From Pseudomonadota bacterium (GTDB taxonomy: Bacteria > Myxococcota > Bradymonadia > UBA4248), in assembly GCA_017629415.1 (NCBI GenBank), contig JAGBXG010000426.1:1-10276 (forward strand): a DNA stretch of 10,276 bases, given 5' to 3'. Under the pieces are notes generated by a model, which made no database searches, was not told the DNA's origin, and saw only the letters and a list, made by a program, of their open reading frames with translations. Shown here piece after piece: positions 6,150 through 10,276 of the stretch (position 1 is its first letter; the number at the start of each line of letters is the position of its first letter). Made by a program: the position numbers and the translations under genes.

Positions 6150-6238
6150 GGGGGGCAAGCCCCCCTGCGGCGCTATTTGCTGCGCAAATACGCGCCTGTC
6201 CCCCTGCGGCGCTATTTGCTGCGCAAATACGCGCCTGT
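6150..6238 (+). repeat. Two identical 39-bp hairpin repeats plus a G/C hairpin (third locus of TAT...ATA hairpins)
   Basis: Bases 6161-6199 and 6200-6238 are identical 39-bp units. Each folds as GGCGC, stem TATTTGC, loop TGC, stem GCAAATA, one unpaired C, then GCGCC (first copy 6169-6196, second 6208-6235). Just upstream, GGGGGGC (6150-6156) is complementary to GCCCCCC (6159-6165). The hairpin plan matches 400-458 and the two hairpins after epmA, with a different distal stem sequence. The block lies between the divergent FHA operon and phosphatase gene. There is no T-run on the + strand after it, and A-rich sequence follows it on the - strand, so it does not look like a terminator. Confidence 0.85.
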
Positions 6239-6390
6239 CCCTCATGCGTGGATAAAAAGACCTTCAGCATAAATGCCCCCTGATTTCCTTAAAAATTTGA
6301 CTTATTTTTATTGCATTTCACTCAAAATTGTTCACAAAATAAAATAATGTGCGCTGATAGCATGGAGGTTCGCGCACAAGCAGAGGAAAT
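6239..6390 (+). promoter_or_regulatory. AT-rich leader of the phosphatase gene, likely containing its promoter
   Basis: A TTGACT at 6297-6302 looks like a -35, but no good -10 lies 16-18 bp downstream. TAAAAT at 6340-6345 is a reasonable -10 without a strong -35. The ribosome binding site AGAGGA (6382-6387) is 3 nt before ATG 6391. A promoter is expected here because the upstream neighbour is divergent, but its exact position is not settled. Confidence 0.3.
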
Positions 6391-7050
6391 ATGCGAAAAT
6401 TGTGCTTCTTATTTCTATTCAGTTTTATTCTCGGATTTGCCAGTATGCCCGAAGCAGAGGCATTGCCGCGTAATTTCCGAAATGTGGACACTTTTTTCGT
6501 GGGCGCGATGCCGGATGAAGAAGATGTCGAAGAAATGCATCTCCTCGGTATCACGACTTTTGTCAGCTTGCATAAAGTGCCGCCGGAAGTCGTCAAACGC
6601 AGTAAAAAACTGGGTATCAAAATACATAGTTTTCCGCTGCGTACACGTCTGCTGCGCATCGAAGAAATTATGGATATCATCCGGGAAGCTCCGCGAAATT
6701 CGGTTTATATCCACTGTCTGCACGGCGCAGATCGCACTGGCGCTGTCACCGCTTACTGGCTTTCATCTGAACGGCAAATGGCACCTTTCCATGCCCTGGC
6801 AAGCGTCATTTCGCCTAAAGAATTTCATATCAACGGCTTGCGGCAGCTCGGCAGAGAATACGGGTTCTGCCTCTATGAACCCCACGATTGGCTTGGAAAA
6901 TATTCCGGAGCTAAAAACGGCGGACTTGAAGGCCTCAAAATTTGCGGCGATGAATGGTACACCAAACTGGCTCGCAATTATCTTACCATGACACTCGGTG
7001 CTCCTCTGACCACCAATGAACGGTTTTGGGATAAATATAATAAAAAATAA
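6391..7050 (+). CDS. Secreted dual-specificity/tyrosine phosphatase-like protein (TpbA-like)
   Basis: The 219-aa product starts with a signal peptide (basic MRK, hydrophobic core 4-17, probable cleavage near AEA, 22-24), so it should act in the periplasm or be exported. The body has the layout of prokaryotic dual-specificity phosphatases such as Pseudomonas TpbA: a Leu-Gly-Ile-x-x-Phe-Val-Ser-Leu strand (51-60), then the P-loop HCLHGADRTGA (108-118) with nucleophile Cys109 and Arg115. In this family the thiol removes phosphate from Tyr or Ser/Thr residues. The general-acid aspartate expected on the loop after the FPLR segment (82-85) is not evident; basic residues stand there. About 50 residues follow the core and I do not recognise them. 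Its own leader precedes it and it is divergent from the FHA operon. Phosphatase fold is sure; substrate and activity are not. Confidence 0.85.
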   Translation: MRKLCFLFLFSFILGFASMPEAEALPRNFRNVDTFFVGAMPDEEDVEEMHLLGITTFVSLHKVPPEVVKRSKKLGIKIHSFPLRTRLLRIEEIMDIIREAPRNSVYIHCLHGADRTGAVTAYWLSSERQMAPFHALASVISPKEFHINGLRQLGREYGFCLYEPHDWLGKYSGAKNGGLEGLKICGDEWYTKLARNYLTMTLGAPLTTNERFWDKYNKK

Positions 7051-7109
7051 ATCCTAAATTTAGAACACGGCGTAAATCCTTACAATGTGGTGTGAGGCAG
7101 GAAAGCGGA

Positions 7110-7128
7110 ATGAGATAAAAGGTCTCAT
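7110..7128 (+). other. Weak hairpin after the phosphatase gene
   Basis: ATGAGA (7110-7115) pairs with TCTCAT (7123-7128) around a 7-nt loop, about 60 bp after the phosphatase stop. No T-run follows. It might be a 3'-end structure, but the stem is short and A/T-containing. Confidence 0.25.
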
Positions 7129-7181
7129 CTCGCCCCTAAACGTCAGTAACCGGTACTTCTCCCACGCACAAAAAACGCCAA

Positions 7182-7243
7182 ATCCATTGTGGAGTCCAAG
7201 GGGCTCAGCCCCTTGGCGTGGTTTGGGGCAAAGCCCCAAAAGA
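7182..7243. repeat. Palindromic intergenic repeat with two strong hairpins (copy B)
   Basis: Hairpin 1 pairs CCAAGGGGC (7196-7204) with GCCCCTTGG (7208-7216) around TCA. Hairpin 2 pairs TTTGGGGC (7222-7229) with GCCCCAAA (7233-7240) around AAA. The block begins 21 bases after the dehydratase stop on the - strand and can form in that transcript, where it may terminate or protect the 3' end, although no T-run follows. It is the complete relative of 524-580. Convergent phosphatase transcripts would meet the same structure. Confidence 0.75.
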
Positions 7244-7264
7244 ACTTCTCAAAGCCCATCAAGT

Positions 7265-9154
7265 TCAGGATGCGGCGGGCGGTAACATTTCAGGCACAAT
7301 CTGGTGCATGGCTTTCCGAACGGCTGCATTATCCTGGCTGTCGCGCCAAGCTCGTAGGTCATCGATTTGGGATTTGATTTGTTCCAAAACAACGGGTTTG
7401 AGTTTGCCGGTATAAATTTTAGGATGAACCGTGTGTTCCATTTTTTCGGCATCGAACCCCAATTCTTCGAACAATTTCTCGCCGGGGCGTGTGCCTGAAA
7501 AGACAATGGGAATATCTTTCTCTGTTTTTCCGCTCAAACGAATCAAATCTCTCGCAAGATCAACGATTTTGACGGGTTTTCCCATGTCGAGTACAAAAAT
7601 CTCGCCATTATGTGCCATGGTCGCGGCCTGCATGACGAGCTGAGCAGCTTCCGGTATCGTCATAAAATATCTGACCATATCGGGATGTGTGACTGTTAAC
7701 GGACCGCCGGCATTGATTTGAGATTTAAATAACGGCAGCACACTGCCTGTTGATCCTAATACGTTTCCAAAGCGGACTGCACAAAACCGGGTTTTATCCA
7801 GCGTAGACATTCCCTGGATATAAAGTTCGGCAATGCGTTTGCTGGTGCCCATCACGCTTGTCGGATTGACAGCTTTGTCCGTTGAAATCATGACAAAAGC
7901 ATTGCAACCATGTTCGACAGCGGCATTGGCAATGCATTCGGTGCCTTCGACATTGTTGCGGATGGCTTCACCGGGGTTGTATTCCAGCATGGGGACATGC
8001 TTGTAAGCTGCGGCATGAAAGATGACTTCAGGTTTGCATTCCTCAAAGATATCATGAATTCTTTGTGTATCGCAGATATCTGCAAGACGTGGTACAATTC
8101 GTGTATTTTGTGCTTTGGGTTTTAGTTCACGCTCAATTTCATACAAAAAAAGCTCACATCTTTCGAGCAAAATGAGTTCAGTGGGCTCAAAGGCAAGCAC
8201 CTGACGGCACATTTCACTGCCAATGGAACCGCCGGCACCTGTGACGAGGATGCGTCGTCCATGTAAAAACTTCGAAATTTCGGCTTTATCCAATTGGACG
8301 GGATCGCGATGGAGCAGGTCTTCGACGGAAATTTCACGAAGCATGCCGATATCCAGCGCTCCAGAAAGAATGTTGTCCATGCGCGGGATGATACAGGTTT
8401 TGAGCGGAACGGCAGCACAGGCATCTAAAATGCGTCTGAGATCGTCTGCGGCAGCATCGGAATGTGTGATAATGGCCTGATGGGCAGAAATTTTCTGGGC
8501 AACAGCGGAAAGATCTTCCAGCGTGCCGAGAACAGGGATGCCAGCCATGTGTCTGCGCGTGTCTTCTGGGTTGTCAGAAATGATGCCGTGGACTTCAATG
8601 CCAAGTTCAGGGTGCATGCGGATAGAATTGATGACTTCTTTGCTGCTTGAACCCGTGCCAATGAGCAGTGTGCGAGAAATTTTGGTTCCATCAGACTTTT
8701 TCTGAGTGATGGATGATTCATATCGCATGCGTCTGAGTGTACGCACACCGACACATGCCAGAATCGAAAAACAGATATTAATAATGATTATGCCCCAAGG
8801 CAGGATCAGCATTCTGACATCGGGGAAGCTTTCGACCAGTGCTCCGCAGATGATGCGTTCCACGACAAAGGGCAGATGGGCAACGAGGATTGCAAGGCTG
8901 ATTTTTCGTACATCGGCGAGTGAAATGTAGCGCCATGCAGCACGAGAAGCGCCCAAGAGGTACATGGCGAGACATTCGGCGGCAATCATAAACGGCAGAT
9001 GGAGTGCCATTCTAGAGAACCACTCGATATCAAATGCAAAGTCCAGGCGTGCCCAGAATGCGGCCAAAAAGGCCAATGTCAGCCCGATAACATCGATTGA
9101 GAAACGTGCTGCGGCATTTTTCCGATAACGTTTCATCATGGTTTCATCATTCAT
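7265..9154 (-). CDS. pglF: Membrane-bound UDP-GlcNAc 4,6-dehydratase (PglF/WbpM/CapD type)
   Basis: The 629-aa protein has four N-terminal membrane helices (about 17-36, 50-69, 85-107, 115-138), a Rossmann-like linker domain (RTLLIGTGSSSKE, 161-173) and a C-terminal short-chain dehydrogenase domain. That domain has TGAGGSIGSE (305-314) for NAD(P) binding, FHAAAYKHVPMLE (379-391) and STDKAVNPTSVMGTSK (424-439). Thr425-Asp426-Lys427 with Met435 in place of the usual catalytic Tyr is the pattern of the long PglF-type enzymes, which convert UDP-GlcNAc to the 4-keto-6-deoxy sugar at the cytoplasmic face of the membrane. ATG 9154 is 4 bp after the stop of the aminotransferase, and GGTGAG (9168-9163) lies 8 nt upstream inside that gene, so the two are co-transcribed. 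The next pathway step is that neighbour. WbpM-like use in O-antigen synthesis is the alternative. Confidence 0.92.
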   Translation of the reverse strand: MNDETMMKRYRKNAAARFSIDVIGLTLAFLAAFWARLDFAFDIEWFSRMALHLPFMIAAECLAMYLLGASRAAWRYISLADVRKISLAILVAHLPFVVERIICGALVESFPDVRMLILPWGIIIINICFSILACVGVRTLRRMRYESSITQKKSDGTKISRTLLIGTGSSSKEVINSIRMHPELGIEVHGIISDNPEDTRRHMAGIPVLGTLEDLSAVAQKISAHQAIITHSDAAADDLRRILDACAAVPLKTCIIPRMDNILSGALDIGMLREISVEDLLHRDPVQLDKAEISKFLHGRRILVTGAGGSIGSEMCRQVLAFEPTELILLERCELFLYEIERELKPKAQNTRIVPRLADICDTQRIHDIFEECKPEVIFHAAAYKHVPMLEYNPGEAIRNNVEGTECIANAAVEHGCNAFVMISTDKAVNPTSVMGTSKRIAELYIQGMSTLDKTRFCAVRFGNVLGSTGSVLPLFKSQINAGGPLTVTHPDMVRYFMTIPEAAQLVMQAATMAHNGEIFVLDMGKPVKIVDLARDLIRLSGKTEKDIPIVFSGTRPGEKLFEELGFDAEKMEHTVHPKIYTGKLKPVVLEQIKSQIDDLRAWRDSQDNAAVRKAMHQIVPEMLPPAAS

Positions 9155-9158
9155 ATGA

Positions 9159-10276
9159 TCAGCTCACCAGGGCATTTTTGAGGGCATGGCATACGCGTTC
9201 CTGCTGATGGGGTGTCAAGGCACTGCCTGATGGCAGACAGAGACTGTGTTTAAAGATATTTTCACCGATGCAGCCGCCGACATATTCACAACCGTCAAAG
9301 ACAGGCTGCAAGTGCATGGGTTTCCAAGCCCATCGTGTTTCGATATTTTCTTTTTCCATGGCAAGGCGGATATCTTCGGGTGATTTTTTGATTTTTTTCT
9401 CGTCAAATGAAATTACGGTAAGCCATTTATTGGACACAGCATTTTCAGGTTCAGGCATAAATGAGATGCCGTCGATATCGGCAAGTTTATCACAATAACG
9501 GTCAAAAATGGCACGTCTGGCTTGAACGCGTTCATCCAATCCGGTGAGCTGGCCGCAACCGACAGCAGCCAGGATATTGGACAGCCGATAATTGTATCCA
9601 ATCGTTGTATGATGGTAGTACGGCATGGGTTCACGTGCCTGAGTGGCCAAAAAACGCGCGCGTTTGACGATATTTTCATCTTTTGCGACGAGTGCGCCGC
9701 CGCCTGATGTTGTTATAATTTTGTTGCCGTTAAACGAGAAGGCGCTGATGGTTCCGAAGGTGCCGCAAGGTTTGCCATCGCGCATGGAACCGAGGGCTTC
9801 GGCGCTGTCTTCGAGTATGGGGATGTCGTATTTTTGGCAAATGGGCAAGATGCGTGCGTAATCAGCACTGATACCGTACAGATCAACGACGATGACGGCT
9901 TTGGGCAGTTGTCCGTTTTGGGCATCGATTTCAAGTTTTTCGGCCAGCAAATCGGGATCCATCTGCCAGCTGGAAGCTTCTGAATCGATGAAGACTGGGG
10001 TGGCGCCGCAGTATCGGATGACATTGCAGGAGGCACTGAATGTAAAATCCGAGCAATACACGCGATCTCCAGGTTTCACATTGAGCAGCAGCAAGCCGAG
10101 GTGCAGAGCGCTTGTTCCCGACGCGAGCGCGCAGACATGGCGGTTTTCAACGCGATTGCCAAGTTCACGTTCGAACCTGTCCACGAATGGCCCGAGCGGA
10201 GCAATCCAATTGGAAGCAAAAGCTTCGGCGACAAGGGGTTCTTCAGTCCCTGTCATGTGCGGTGGCGAGAGAAAGA
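9159..10276 (-). CDS. pglE: DegT/DnrJ/EryC1-family UDP-4-keto sugar aminotransferase (PglE-like), start beyond right edge
   Basis: The frame is open through the right edge. Upstream of an internal Met at 10256 it reads FLSPPH, the usual family N-terminus ([IY]LSPPHM), so the true start is outside the window. From that Met, 365 residues are visible: SNWIAPLGPFVDRFE (15-29), ASGTSALHL (45-53) for the PLP phosphate, LEDSAEALGS (148-157) with Asp150 for the pyridine ring, FNGNKIITTSGGG (175-187) with Lys179 as Schiff-base lysine, GYNYRLSN (220-227) and a C-terminal LPSGSAL (341-347). The wording is very close to Campylobacter PglE, which transfers an amino group from glutamate to the 4-keto carbon of the product made by the neighbouring dehydratase, giving UDP-4-amino-4,6-dideoxy-GlcNAc. 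A PglD-type acetyltransferase would complete bacillosamine synthesis; none is in the window. First-listed gene of a tight pair with pglF. Confidence 0.93.
   Translation of the reverse strand, partial: FLSPPHMTGTEEPLVAEAFASNWIAPLGPFVDRFERELGNRVENRHVCALASGTSALHLGLLLLNVKPGDRVYCSDFTFSASCNVIRYCGATPVFIDSEASSWQMDPDLLAEKLEIDAQNGQLPKAVIVVDLYGISADYARILPICQKYDIPILEDSAEALGSMRDGKPCGTFGTISAFSFNGNKIITTSGGGALVAKDENIVKRARFLATQAREPMPYYHHTTIGYNYRLSNILAAVGCGQLTGLDERVQARRAIFDRYCDKLADIDGISFMPEPENAVSNKWLTVISFDEKKIKKSPEDIRLAMEKENIETRWAWKPMHLQPVFDGCEYVGGCIGENIFKHSLCLPSGSALTPHQQERVCHALKNALVS

Noticed and set aside
6161..6238. CRISPR-like repeats
   Set aside because: There are only two units, directly abutting with no spacers, and no cas gene is in the window.
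6064..6270. A 68-codon - strand frame containing a repeated GQARICAANSAAG
   Set aside because: The peptide repeat is only the translation of the two 39-bp hairpin repeats. The frame overlaps the FHA operon promoter and has no other support.
6311..6991. A 226-codon + strand frame overlapping the phosphatase gene
   Set aside because: It is longer than the phosphatase frame but shows no motif. The frame starting at 6391 has a signal peptide, the HCLHGADRTG P-loop and a ribosome binding site.
7085..7285. Small + strand frames after the phosphatase gene
   Set aside because: They translate the palindromic repeat at 7182-7243 and run into the antisense of the dehydratase gene; no ribosome binding site or protein similarity is apparent.

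Overview
The window is about 10.3 kb of moderate G+C bacterial chromosome with an ordinary housekeeping and envelope gene mix. There are no phage genes, insertion sequences, tRNAs, rRNAs or CRISPR arrays. Several genes point to a Gram-negative: an EF-P lysyl ligase (EpmA), a secreted TpbA-like phosphatase, and a PglE/PglF pair for a bacillosamine-type sugar. The XPB-like helicase and the large FHA membrane protein would fit a deltaproteobacterial or myxobacterial relative. That placement is inference; no marker in the window settles it.

Layout from left to right. The window opens with the last 44 codons of a + strand RsmB/NOP2-type rRNA methyltransferase (1-135). A 446-bp convergent intergenic region follows, holding a bulged inverted repeat, an AT-rich stretch, a pair of short hairpins and a palindromic repeat. 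Next, on the - strand, come an XPB-like DEVH helicase (582-1946) and an SdpI/DUF1648 membrane protein (2169-3062). The latter has a perfect 8-bp dyad upstream of its start. A two-hairpin terminator (3160-3253) closes a - strand operon of a large FHA/transmembrane/PEGA-like protein (4243-6012) and epmA (3257-4240), whose reading frames are 2 bp apart. The operon promoter is visible near 6058-6086. A divergent region carrying two identical 39-bp hairpin repeats leads into the + strand phosphatase gene (6391-7050). A 214-bp region with a second copy of the palindromic repeat separates it from a - strand pair: the PglE-like aminotransferase (9159 to the right edge, start outside the window) and the PglF-like 4,6-dehydratase (7265-9154). 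Those two catalyse consecutive steps from UDP-GlcNAc to the UDP-4-amino sugar, so the operon is probably part of a glycan or protein-glycosylation cluster extending to the right.

The least expected signal is non-coding. Three separate intergenic regions each hold two tandem hairpins built on one plan: a G/C-rich base, one unpaired C, a distal stem that always starts TAT and ends ATA, and a 3-4 nt loop. The rest of the distal stem has a different sequence at each site (except the identical tandem copy) but stays complementary. A second, unrelated palindromic family sits directly after the 3' ends of the helicase and dehydratase genes. I see no convincing new defence or mobile system.
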